NCBI GenBank assembly: GCA_037389465.1
Contig: JAZARR010000213.1
Location: 3,144,501-3,208,500 of the forward strand
Length of the DNA stretch: 64,000 bases
From: Baylisascaris procyonis
Lineage: Eukaryota; Nematoda; Chromadorea; Rhabditida; Ascarididae
Reading direction: 5' to 3'
The position numbers and the translations under genes were made by a program. Position 1 is the first letter of the stretch. Each line of letters starts with the position of its first letter. The notes below the pieces were generated by a model. It was not told the DNA's origin. It saw nothing but the letters and a program-made list of their open reading frames with translations, and searched no databases. Positions 41,657 through 53,290 of this stretch are shown here, piece after piece.

Positions 41657-44600
41657 CCCTTCCCTCCCCTACATTAATGCTCTCTTATTGATCCACAGCT
41701 TCCCAGTGGTCAACTAGGAGACGGTACGAGGGTGGATGAATCAACGGAGTGTATTCATTCCAAATGCTCCATACGGAAGGTGAGGGAGCTGTCCAATACA
41801 ATCTTTGTCTGCAGCAGAAAAAAAGAACTCAAGTTCGTTTCAAAGCTGTAATGTTTTTAAACGGATTTTCTGCTATTGCATTAGGTAAGTTCCATTTCTA
41901 TCGCGCCGTACATCTTATCATTGCATTTATTATATGCTCGCTTGCAAGTGATTAATAACTCTTTCTTGTTGAGTCTTGGATTATGGTATGCATTATTTCG
42001 AACAATTCATATTTATTCTTTTACGGATTGCTGTTATTCCCAGGAACTCTAACACTAAACTTTAAGAGTCCATATAAAGTTGATGAAACACTATTGAGAT
42101 AGGATGTAGCAATTTGTCCTAAAACCTATAGAGATGATACCATTGAGCCGATTTTGTAGCACAGCTTTAGTGGTTACGCATGCAGATACGTATATACATA
42201 TATACATGCATGCTTATACATACATACATGCACACATGCTCACTACACGTACACACAAATACAACGCAGCTATAGGACCCAGGAAATTTGTAAAAACATG
42301 CAAAAACTATGATGAGCAACTGTGGATAGCAATCTATCTAAGATGAGCCCTCGTTTCACTTTCGAGTGCCTATAATCAAGCCCACACTTGGTGCAATGCC
42401 CTACCACGCCCCTCTACTCACATCATCGTTCGATTTGTTTTTTCTCTTTCCATGATTTCTCCTTCGAGTATTCACATGAGAAACTCAGACAATTTGAAGG
42501 CCACCCACAATATGACCTCAAAAGTTCTTGCAGAAATATAATATCCATGTATTCCTCCAAATTATTGCGCATTATCGATACGAATTGTCCATTTTGAATG
42601 CTTCAGACGTTTTATGACCTAAAACGCAATTATGAATGAGAGCTGTCAGGACAGAGCTGTTCAAAAAGCACAAAAGAATGCAGCTAATTAGATCCTTGAT
42701 TCAATTCTTCTTGATGAATCATGTCCTATGTTTAGCATGAAAACCTCGCCAACACGTGGTGGGTGAGATTGCACCCAAGCAATCGAATGAGCTACTAGAG
42801 GAAATAGATGATCTCAGTGATCTCATTTATTTATAGCGCTGTTCTATCGCAAAGCCGCAACGCTGAGCATACACTTCCAAGTTTAAATGAAAGTGATTCA
42901 ACCGCAGGAATTCCATCAGAGATTAGGCGAAGAACTATGCCTGCAACTAATTTGCACCTCGTAAATAATGACCAATTTAAGGCTGCGGATCAGTTCAAAA
43001 TTTGAGGTCACGCTACCTCTTATGATTGCACAGAACTTTCCAACATTAGTTAAAATACTATTACGTTATAAGTGCACCTCCCGAAGGAACAATTGCTAAC
43101 GACGCGACTATCGGATACCTTCTACCTGAAAACATAAGCGCACTCATCACAAAATTTATTTTGTATTCAAATTTAAGCTTAAAGTTTGCACAAAATCAGC
43201 AGAATAGAATAATGCAAAATAGCAGCTTTAATATGCTCACAAATACTGGCAGCTTAGCGAACGAGACTTTCATGTTACGTTTATGACGTAATCGATACCT
43301 GCGAAAAGCAAAGCTCTTTTTTGATAAAAAATTTCGGCAGCGTCACTGAAGATACTTCCTGATTATTTATATTTGTTGTTTTCATTTTTACGTCCTTCCA
43401 AACTTCCATTTCAATGCGGTTGAAGGTTTCACTTCAAAGCGATAAATTTATATAAACGGAATGTTGATAACGAATACCGTTTAATGTATGTGGCAGCACA
43501 TTTTGTCTTGTGATGGTACGGTATATTCTGACGGTACGGCACAACTTCAACGCAAATAATTTCCTTGTCAAACAGCAGTGCGAGGAGTTGTTCAACTCAT
43601 AGAGAGCGGTTTAACTGCCATATTCCCTAGCGTTGGGGAGGAATAAACGCTCCCAAAGACCTTTTACAAACAGTGACTTTTCAGAGTCCTTTGCACTCCG
43701 ACGGAGTAAAGTGCCACAAAAATCAAAAAAACGTTCGAAACTTTCTGGGCACATTTAAATTCAAACAGTTCTTTTCTAGCCTGATCGTTTCACTTGCAAA
43801 CTGCCATAAACGTCACCATATGGTATATTTTATGCTCACAATTTTTCACCATTTATGATATGGTATTTCTGAAGAAAATCTACTCGACAAATGTAGAGGC
43901 ATAAGCGCACGCAATAGCACAACTTGATCTTTTTTTTTTGTTGAATTTTTGAATCAACTATGGAAGAAGTTGGGGTTTCAGTGAAGTGCACTTCACTTTG
44001 ACCTGCTTTTCCTAGATGATGGAATTATGAAACACCGTAGAGACTTTCTTTTTAACATATACGATTATTGGCGCTAAGAAATTTCGCAGTATGGTTATGC
44101 AAACAACTCAATATAGCATTCTCAGTTGTCGCCTAAATATTTGAACGAATCCGACTTATACTTCCTGCGGAAGTGCTTATGGGAAGCATCTGTAGTGCTT
44201 CTTCAGCATTTCTTTTCAATTCCAATAGCAGCAATATTCATGGAAAATTCGATTCGAAGGGAAAATCGTTGATAGCCTATCTACTGAGCTTAGTTAAAAT
44301 GACGTCATCATGATATTCGCTATAGCGCTCATTTGCGCAATAATTTCTGTGCAGAATATAGTGTTAAATTTGTGGCACAAGTGAATAAGTTGAGATTTCA
44401 TATATGAGTAGGGGGCCGTTCTGTTATGCACATACTCAAAAAATTAATATTTCACTTTAAAAATCGTATTATGATCTTTAAGTAAACATGGGTGGTGTCC
44501 CCAGCATGTCGAACGTCATTTTTTGGTGGGAAGCAAAAAATGGAGATCCACTTAGAACACAAGTCCTATTTTTATAAACTTCCTCCCTCGTGGAGATTTG

Positions 44601-46891
44601 CATTGCATATTTCAATCTGACAAACATCCAAATCTCACTCAGTTGAACATGTATGTTATTGTTTAGCTGCATAGACATCATTTTCGTTAATGTTATTTAA
44701 ATGAGAACTTAAATAGGAAGTGAAATGGGGATAAGGAGCAGAGAGAGATCATCCAAGGCCTCTGCTATTGCAAATGCGTATTTCATTCCGTGTATTATCG
44801 TTTTCTTATCAAAAAAGGGAAGGGATATCCGACAACGGATGGACAATTGCAGTAGCCATTGTTTAATATATTCATTTTGAATGTGTGGGCTTTATGCATA
44901 GTGCAATCAAAAACTGTTAGTGAGCCGACTGAGAGAAACGTTTAGAAAGTATCGATCAAACATGTTGATATAAGTTGATTGCGCTACAAGTTGTTGAACT
45001 TGGGCATATCGACCTTCGAACGGTGGGCAGTCCACACTATCAGATGTTTCGATCAAGGACGATCAGTTGGTTTCATGAAATGTGGAACACGTTGGCTGTC
45101 ATTTAGAGTTGTTGACGCTGGCTTTCCCCGTTACAGAAAAAAAAACGATCAGCAACAATAAGCACGTAATGGTGATGCTGCTTTTTCCCATTAAGTACTC
45201 ATTGCTGCAAATAGCAATGGTGCATCTCCATTAATATAGCTCTTTTGGTTAACCTCAATAGTAGAAATTTGAGCTTCTTTTGCAAGGAGGAAGTGGTGGA
45301 ACATGCTGGATAACGTGATAGAAACTGCCAGCATCGCGTAGTCTTCTCTATCGTCAGCAGCGAGGATAAAGACCGTCGCCATATGACGTCGACTCAGATT
45401 TGAGATGACTGTCTGGTTGAAAATCGAAAGAATTTGAATTGTTCAAGCAAGTGTTCATGCCGTTCACGCAAACATTATCGAGCTTTAAATTGAGCCTTCT
45501 GCAACGATCTACTGGTGAATTGTCACATCCGTTTAAGACTGAAGTTCGACCAGCACTGCAAAGGCGATCTACTGTTCGTATTCGAATGGTCATACTCACT
45601 GCCGAAAATTATTCACAAAAAAGGATGAGAAACTTGGCGTTAAAATCCTAGGGCTTGTAGAGACATATGATGATGACCGTTACCTGCAATGCCTTATTGA
45701 GCTGTTCGTTTACTGAGCTATACTTCATCCGAGGACTAAACAAAAGACGGAAATGTAAAGTTATCGTCCCCGGAAAAATCCTTACAAAACGCATATAGCA
45801 GGCATTTTGTGATGAGCATAAAACCTCTATAGATGGCATCATTTTGATCATTTACGCAATGAGATAATGTATTTATATGTTGCTGCCAAAGCAAAAAAAT
45901 TTAGCCGAATGGTTTCTATTCTTCTACTTGGTGGAACGTCGAGGAAAACTTTCCCGAAGAAATCACCGATTTTCGCCACACGATCTTCAAACTGTTTCCA
46001 CGGAGACCAAAAACGGCAGCCGAAAAGCCAAAATTTTACATCTGGTACTCCGATACGATAACTCTTCTGCATGTCAGAATAGGATTGATTACCTGCCAAA
46101 ACATCTCAAAAGGTATATTCAATCACTTTTCTAAGAAAATTTTCCTAACAGTGTCTAGTCTTCTGTGAGGGCAAAATTTTCCATTTTTTTTTTGTTTCAT
46201 TTGAGTAATGTAAAGGCTTCAGTTGACCGTATCTTCTCCGTTCTCCTACCTCTTCGCCATGAAGTGAGTGATACGAACGATCGTTCGGACTCAACATTCT
46301 CACTTTGGCTTCATTCTATATAGCCACCAAGCAGTAGCACCCATAACAGCATTCCCATTCCATTCCTCGCTTCCCCTTACCGACATATTGGGACTCGCCG
46401 CAAACCAATCAGGTGAAATTTCAGAAGATACAAACAAATCCCAGGAAATCCGCATTGAAAGACCCAACGTGTACTAGTGGGAGAGAAAGTAATATAAGAA
46501 AATGAGACTGAACTGCCTCCTTCGTTGAAGCACACTGGTTCATCCGTCCGTCAGTTCATAATACGATTGAAAAAACACATTCCAATCGCTGCTGTTCGCT
46601 TTCGTGGGACTCCATAACAATTCAAGGCGTATTAGCACCAAAAGGGACAATATTTTTATGCATCAAAGATTACATAATAAAGGAACGGTTGATTCAGGAT
46701 GTCATATAGCAGAAACTCCCACTAAATATTCATTTTTATGATCGGACATTAAGAAGGGAAATTAAACGAATATTTGTCTTAAGATTGCAATCAATCAATA
46801 CAAAAGGTTTTTATTAGTCACAATTAAGCGGTGGACTTTTTTCTGCATAGTCCTGCTGGGTCTCAAATCTGGAACAAGCAAATATGACGTT

Positions 46892-47030
46892 GAGGAAACC
46901 CGATTGTTCTCCTCTCAATGCTAATAAAATAGATGTATGAGAGGGGAAAGAAAACTCTGATTTGAGTTTTTAGCCAACCTATACAACCCTTTAACGAGCT
47001 TCAACATTAATCTTTCAATAGAGAAAGAAA
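46892..47030 (+). repeat. Diverged repeat, copy 1
   Basis: GAGGAAACCCGA...AATAAAATAGATG(T)ATGAGAGG...CCAACCTATACAACC...GAGAAAGAA aligns in order with 47835-47968 (GAGGAAAACCGA, ACAAAATAAATGAATGAGAGG, GTAACCTATATAACACC, GAGGAAAGAA). Same orientation, about 940 bases apart. Copy 1 is immediately followed by the perfect hairpin. Confidence 0.6.
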
Positions 47031-47033
47031 CGG

Positions 47034-47087
47034 TTCTGGCACATCGAACCGATATGACCTGGTTCGATGTGCCAGAATTTTTTTTTT
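47034..47087 (+). other. Perfect 17 bp hairpin with following T-run
   Basis: TTCTGGCACATCGAACC (47034-47050), loop of 10 bases, GGTTCGATGTGCCAGAA (47061-47077): all 17 pairs match. It is followed directly by ten T (47078-47087), the signal on which RNA polymerase III stops. The stem is too short for a typical microRNA precursor. It may be a small foldback element or the 3' end of a Pol III transcript; no A- or B-box was seen close upstream. Confidence 0.6.
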
Positions 47088-47834
47088 CCAGTTTTTCAGT
47101 TTCAGATTAGTTGGCACAGACAGACGGACATACTCATTTTGATCACGTCATAGAACAAGGAGTTTTTTCTTTACATCGACTTAAACGGAAATGCTATTCG
47201 GTACGGTTTTTTTCGCCTTTTTTTTTTGTCGGTTTCTTTGAAGATCTTTGCAGAACATTGGCAAAGTTGCCCTCCTATTTTATGGTACGTCATCAGCATG
47301 AATACGCCATCAATGAAGTGGGGTTGGAAAATACGTTTTGGACTAATATTCACGAGAAGGATCCGGAAGAGGTTCACATCGTTTTCGGATCTATTATGCG
47401 AATAATTCGTCGAACAGCCTTGGCATTGGTTCTTGTAGAATGAGAGACATTATCGCATGAAATTGTCGATGTTTGTCGGCTAAATCGAAAAATGTCTGAA
47501 CAACTGCTATAAAATCGGCGAATTTCGATGGTCCAAACTGAGCTCCATGTCTTGCATTCAAGTAACTGTAATCAGTATCAATTCCATCGCAATTATTTTT
47601 ATTCAGTCCTTTGTGCCCGCTATCCCATGTCTGATGAATTTACAGCACTTAACGTCAGTAGAAAAAAGTGTATGCGTTCAATGCAAAGTCTACCCCAAAA
47701 TGCCCCCGTGTAGGCACTAATTATAGGGTGTGGCATTAACTCTGCCATTCATCTATCACAGAGAGTTGATTACTTTCAAATTACATCGTGTGCGCTTACT
47801 GACTCTCCGATCCGTGGGAACTAAATATCACTAT

Positions 47835-47968
47835 GAGGAAAACCGACCTCTTTTCGATGACAACAAAATAAATGAATGAGAGGAAAATGATATCTGTGGC
47901 TAGGTTCATAGCGTAACCTATATAACACCTTACCGACTTTGAACATAAGTTCTGCAGAGGAAAGAACA
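47835..47968 (+). repeat. Diverged repeat, copy 2
   Basis: Partner of 46892-47030, with similar length and block order but many substitutions and small indels. It lacks the hairpin that follows copy 1. Confidence 0.6.
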
Positions 47969-48698
47969 AAGTGTACCCGCCCACCAGTCTCGCATATCCT
48001 GGGAACTATGCAGTAATAGGCCACTGTAGCTGGAAGGGAAACTTTTGCTACTACTTCTTAGCATTCTGAATGGGTCGCCAAAAATAAATTTCTTATCAGC
48101 TATATTCATGCATCCTCACCGTGGGAAAGCTGAGAAGTTCTTTTGAGCAACCACCAAGTGAAGGTTTTTCGCTCATCAATAAGGCCAGCATCTATCGACG
48201 TGAGTTGTTTGACTGATGGTTAATGTTATGGCCAACTGAAGCTCGGATAAAGTGCAAAACACCCTTAGAAATTTTAAAAAATATAAATATATCGATAAAC
48301 AAATTTCAGCCGTTCGAACGCAGACACAATCGTGGCAAAAAACAGTGGCCGCAATTTGGTCGTGAAGTACTCGAAATTCTTACTTGAACAATACTTTTGA
48401 ATGCTTTTCCCTCTCTACCTCCAGCAACGACCGACCCTCAGCGCTGAGTCCGTCATAAGCTGAAATGAACTACGTATAAGTCCATTGCTTGAAAAGTCCC
48501 AAAAAACTTATATCAATATCATTCACATTCCTTATCTCTCATTTTTGAAGTATTTTTTCTTTGCTAATTTTCACTCATCAATGCATATTATTGAAGACAA
48601 CTCATCCAGAGAATTTTTTTACACATTCAACAAATGAGATTTCTGTTGTTTTCCCACTAGCACTGATTGCCATACATATAAATAAACAAATAAATAAG

Positions 48699-48701
<3 letters not shown>

Positions 48702-48779
<78 letters not shown>
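48702..48779. repeat. (TA)n microsatellite in copy B
   Basis: Uninterrupted TA alternation for 78 bases, in the position of the palindrome core of copy A. Confidence 0.97.
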
Positions 48780-48782
<3 letters not shown>

Positions 48783-48846
48783 CGCACAATTAAGTGCTAC
48801 AAAACAAAACCGAGTTTGTGTGAAAGCAACAGAAATCTCACTTGTT

Positions 48847-48850
<4 letters not shown>

Positions 48851-48918
<68 letters not shown>

Positions 48919-48947
48919 GGAGAGAGAGGGAGAGAAAGAGAGAGGAG
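48851..48947. repeat. Compound (AT)n-(GA)n microsatellite
   Basis: (AT)n at 48851-48885 passes directly into a (GA)n tract with a few interruptions to 48947. Copy A has only TA here, so the GA part was gained in copy B or lost in copy A. Confidence 0.95.
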
Positions 48948-50150
48948 ATCACCAATTCCATTTTTCTCTGTTAAGACGATAACCCTCTTTAAAATGGCGG
49001 AATTTTGAAACTCTTTTCTACCTCTTCCTCTGCCGACTCTGTTGGGTAAGTGCGTTGGACAGCCGGATCGAGGTGGTGTATGATGGTGAAAAGTATGCTT
49101 AAAATTTTGAAGGAAAGTTCCCACCCTCAACATTTCACTCCATGATGGGCTTTCCCCACAAGTTTCCTATCTGGTAAGATTACTCTTCGAGGAGAACCCA
49201 CTCCGCACAAGCGCTCGTGTATATATGTAGAACGCAGAGGGGAAAAAGGTGTGACCATTCCACTATGAAATATAACTATTTCATTATGAAATACAAAGGC
49301 GGGTGAAGATGACAGGGATTGCCTAGTGGAAATGGCTCAGTGGTTAATGCGGGTGATTGGGTGCGGAGACGGTGAGCCAAAGAGGGGGTCAAGAGGGTGG
49401 CAGCCCCATTGCGGGGAGCATGGGGCGGCGGAGCAGCCCCCGACTCTAGCATTAGTACTGAAATAAAATCGAGATAGACAGTAGAGATTCGTGTCCTCAG
49501 TTCTTCCTATATTCCTCATAGTTTCACATCCTCCCCTCTTTCTATATGCTGTACGTGCTCTATTTGTGTCTTTTTCTTGGAGCAGTGTTTAGGTTTTTAT
49601 CTATACACCTTGAGGTGCCATTCTCTTAGGGGAGTATAGAAGAGGATGTATGCAGCAAGCACAGAGCAGTAAGTTACGCATTCGAAGGAGGGAAGGTATA
49701 CAGATGAAGAAGGGAGGTTCGATTTCGTGTGGGGCGTTTGTGGCGTGTGGTGCGCGACGAGGTGTGCATGTCGAGTGCCCATATGTGCGTGGTGTTTGTT
49801 GGGCGCCGTGTATGGTCTGTTTCAGCTTGTGCGTTGTAAAGATTCGATTCGGCATTTCTCTGGGGGAGCATGATATGTGCGGTGCGTATGGGGCATCGTG
49901 TGTGGTCTGCTCCATTTGTGTGTAGTATAGATTCCGTCCTGCATGTGTGTGCGGGAGAATGTGGTATGTGGTGTGCGTGTATGTGTGTATATGTCTGTTG
50001 TGTGTAGGGGGTGGGTTATGGTATGTGGTGGGTAGGGTGTGTGTGGTGTGTGTGGTGCCGTGTGGTATGGTGCGTGTGATGCATTTGGTGGTGCGATGTA
50101 TGTGGTATGGGCGTAGTGCGTGCGGGTGTATGTGTGGTGTGTGGCGTGGT

Positions 50151-51447
50151 AATATTGCTGGCGTTTACACTGTCATTTGCATAAATATTGCTGACGTGTA
50201 CATTGCTATTTTTCATAAGCCCATTAAAATGGTGCCATGAATTAGATACTTTGTCATTCGTCGTGTGTGAATCAGTCCCGAGGGGTTGGGTCTTATCATT
50301 TTCCTTCTCTCTTTGAATGAAGTGCGGTTTTTTGGTGTCGTAGTATATTGCGATGAAGTCCCGTCTGGCAATGCTTCGTTTTACGCGTTATGCCATGATT
50401 ACCGATGGGATTCAGCTTACCAATGAGCTCACAGACTTTTCAATCGAAGCAAAATCTGAAAACGCGGTTATACCATGCTCAACTCTTGAGATCTGTGGCA
50501 TACCTATCAGATGAATAGTTTCCGCATGAACCTACCAAAATGCGTAAAAACGATTGCTTTCAAGAGGACGTATTCACATTTGTCGACCTTCGAACGGGTG
50601 AATGAATCGACACCTTTGCAGAGCATGATCACCTCCAAAGGCATCGGTCTTAAGAAATGATATATTTAGCGGAAACAAGTGCAATCGCGCACCAACGGAA
50701 CTGCAGTATTATGAAATTTCGCAATTCATTTATATAAGCATTCGCTTTATCGGGGTTGCAACAAATGAGAAGGAGCAATGATAATTGCATTAGTGCGATC
50801 GTTTATGTAGACTACTGACGAAAATATGTTTTTATGGGACCTAACCAGTGCAAAATTTAGAATGGTACGAACTGCATTTAATAATTCCGCGACATTAAAA
50901 CGCTTGGTAATATTTCTGAAAGTGATGTATGAATGTATAAGATGCACCACACCTCGTATATTATACCTGGAACTACCGAAAATCGAGCTTTTTCGAACTT
51001 CGCAGGAAAGAAAATGAGCAAACATGTTCGTAACGAAATGACACTGCCATAATGCTTTTTGAAAACTCAAATTTATAGAAAGACAGAAAATTCCATTCAA
51101 AGGAGTCCTTCCCGTTCTGCGGTTCCCTCCCTTCTGATGACCGCTCTAAAGAATATATTTTGTAATCATTATGTTCGTACCTTGATCAAATAAAGCGGAT
51201 ACGACTTGTAGAAATTTCCTTTTTCGGAGGATGGGTTCACTCATATAGTAGGAAAGTTAGTTGGCCGCTGTGTTCATTTACCAGTTTATGAAATTAGAAC
51301 CTTTCCGAGTATATGTGACGATCTTGGGATAATCCTATTGATGCTTTATGCTAGGTAGCATGACAGCAGCAGGTGCACAATAATTTCATAGTAGTGAACG
51401 GTTCCAGAAAAGCTAAGAGTGGGAGAATTGATTGTGAACTTCAGGTT
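50151..51447. other. Interval between composite repeat and receptor gene
   Basis: No exon I can defend. A minus-strand piece near 50.95-50.84 kb (ITFRNITKRFNVAELLNAV) follows a TTTCAG acceptor and has the phase needed by the receptor's last clear exon, but shows no receptor likeness. The missing 3' exons of the receptor may be here or further left. Confidence 0.35.
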
Positions 51448-51634
51448 TCATAAGTAATGAATAAACTCCAGGAGAGTGATGGTAAGTAACTCCATGACAG
51501 TGTCGATCTTTGATGAAGAAGTTAGTAAACCCGCAGAAAAGGTTGTGTAGTTAGCAGTAGCAAATGTAGAAACTAATTGAATTTTTGCAACATATGACAC
51601 TGAACAATTTTGTTTCAAGTAGTTTAAATGCTGT
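51448..51634 (-). CDS. Candidate terminal exon of the receptor
   Basis: A strong acceptor (TTATTTTCCTGCAG) ends at 51635, and the frame required by the preceding exon's donor stays open for 61 codons to TGA at 51450-51448 (QHLNYLKQNC, then KIDTVMELLTITLLEFIHYL). Phase and acceptor fit, but the residues do not resemble the usual later helices of the ligand-binding domain. It may be chance or a truncated isoform. Confidence 0.2.
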
Positions 51635-51723
51635 CTGCAGGAAAATAATAAATAAATAAAAGAAAATTTAAAAAGATAGGCATTAGTTTAGAACTTGAAG
51701 TGAATTATTGAAAGAAAAAGGAC

Positions 51724-53290
51724 CTCTTCGTGAATAGAATAGGAAATGTGCCGTCTGGGAAGACGATTGTGTTCGACATATTTGCATACGAATAGTATGA
51801 TTGCAGCATCGAAAAATTCACTGCGGCAACATTTCGTAAGAGAATCACCTGAAACAATATGGAAAACATTTCTAATGAAATTAAACTTTCGGATACCTGT
51901 GCGATGAAGCCTAAATGCTTGTGAACTCATAAGAGTGCAGAAGTACTTAAATATATGTGCCAAATTCGTGATCATGAAGAAAGTTTGTTCGACCTCGGAG
52001 TTTCCGTTGCCTTCTTTTTCAAGTGGAAAGCCGACACCTGATGTGAATGCGCACTCGCAGGCTATGTGGTCACATACTTTGCAATAAGTTCATTAATATT
52101 TTCTTCCACATTCAGCCACATTCTCGCATTCGTCAATTGATCAATACGTCACCTTTAGACGCAAATTAGCTAAATTAGTGAATATTCAGTGGAATTCACA
52201 AATTGTGGCACCTTCGGAACACTAAATTAACTTTAAAAAGAAGCATCCGATACCAACAAGTAACCTTATCATGTAAAGAAAGCCTTTTGAATGCAGTAAA
52301 CGTCTTTGCAAATTCTACAGTCAGAACGAGGTCACAGAGAATCCAATGTTTTGCAGTGTTTGGTGAGCCATCTCCATGTCTTTCCATCGGTGGCAACTGC
52401 TTTGTTGGCCATTCTGCGACTAACTGAAAATTTGCTTCTTGCTTTCTAATGCGTTTAGCCTCACAACAATAGTGCATGAATTCCTATTTTTAATTGGGAT
52501 TGACATCATTTAACCGAAGAAGGAGAGAAGGAAAAGAATTTAGGCCGCACTAATGGCCACATAAATATAGGAATGACACCTGAGGGGCTATTTACGAAAA
52601 AATCTGTAGAATTGATGCAAACGATTTCAAAATATTTCACATTTTCGGGAAAATATTGTGGGAAATTATCGCAATAGTTCTAAAGAATGAAAGCTTCAGT
52701 TTCAAATGGAATAGCTGGGTTATTTTCCTTTATAACATGAAAATATTGCGCTTGTTGATTGTCAAGATCCTTGATTACAGAGTCCTTGATTAGAGAGTCA
52801 TAGTCTGAATTTGCGGAGGTGGCGCAAAGTGAAACCATTAAAATTATTGCACGCATTGCGCATTCAGTTATAAAGGAAAAGGAAAAATGCTAATTCCTTT
52901 CCTTTCATACGTTTCCTTCCGTTCACACTGTACGAAGTATTCCGATCGATGGCGAAAAACAGTTCCGATGATGAGTATCACACATTTCATGCGGTTTTTT
53001 TTTGTTCACTATTGCCAATTCTATTGCCATGACGTCGTCTTTAATGTGAAATCATCTTAACTGGAAACGCTACAAAAAGTGCATCGTGTGACATAGGCAA
53101 ATACCTTATATTTTTGAGAATTTGCCAATTGATTCGGTGCGTTGATCAAATCGATTAGTGAGTTGATCGCGCTTTCGGATGGGTCAAAGGTGGATCGTCT
53201 TAGAAAATCAGACTGTGTTTCGGCGTATAAAAGAGATCCAATTATAGCAGCAGTTTCACCGCCATCGGTGTGCAATAAATTTGCCATTAT
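51724..53290 (-). CDS. Receptor exons: ligand-binding domain, N-terminal half
   Basis: Exon 53290-53105 gives MANLLHTDGGETAAIIGSLL, STFDPSESAINSLIDLINAP. Exon 52423-52265 gives LVAEWPTKQLPPMER and WILCDLVLTVEFAKTFTAFK, the helix 3-5 signature that forms the ligand pocket and coactivator groove. Exon 51848-51724 gives VILLRNVAAVNFSMLQSYYS and NTIVFPDGTFPI, as in C. elegans receptors. The first two junctions are phase 0. The end of the last exon is uncertain: a weak donor (GAAGAG/GTCC) at 51723, or read-through to TAA at 51707-51705. Helices 6-12, including the activation helix, are not found. Confidence 0.88.

Larger units (their letters stand above)
41611..48485. other. Gene-poor interval upstream of collagen
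   Basis: No exon chain could be built. Items seen: an alternating pyrimidine-purine stretch of TATACATA/CACA type at 42188-42262; a short minus-strand exon-like piece at 45735-45685 (TTTGTTTAG acceptor, PRMKYSSVNEQLNKALQ, donor CAG/GTAACG); a 250 base stretch at 45860-46110 open in several frames; two related repeats and a hairpin at 46892-47968. None is assigned a function. Confidence 0.4.
48486..50150 (+). repeat. Dispersed composite repeat, copy B
   Basis: Second copy of the element at 17438-18996, same orientation. The lead (48490-48570), the sequence after the microsatellites (48955-49330) and the 3' part (49560-49720) are close to identical to copy A. Differences: left palindrome arm degraded, a (GA)n tract at 48886-48947, about 145 bases with the B-box missing after the A-box at 49333-49343, and a longer GT-rich end. 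The similarity of non-repetitive parts suggests recent mobility or duplication. Confidence 0.8.

Noticed and set aside
45354..45599. Cys-containing minus frame (GCDNSPVDRCRRLNLKLDNV) as a secreted peptide
   Set aside because: No ATG, no signal peptide and no matched splice sites; the Cys pattern fits no family I know.
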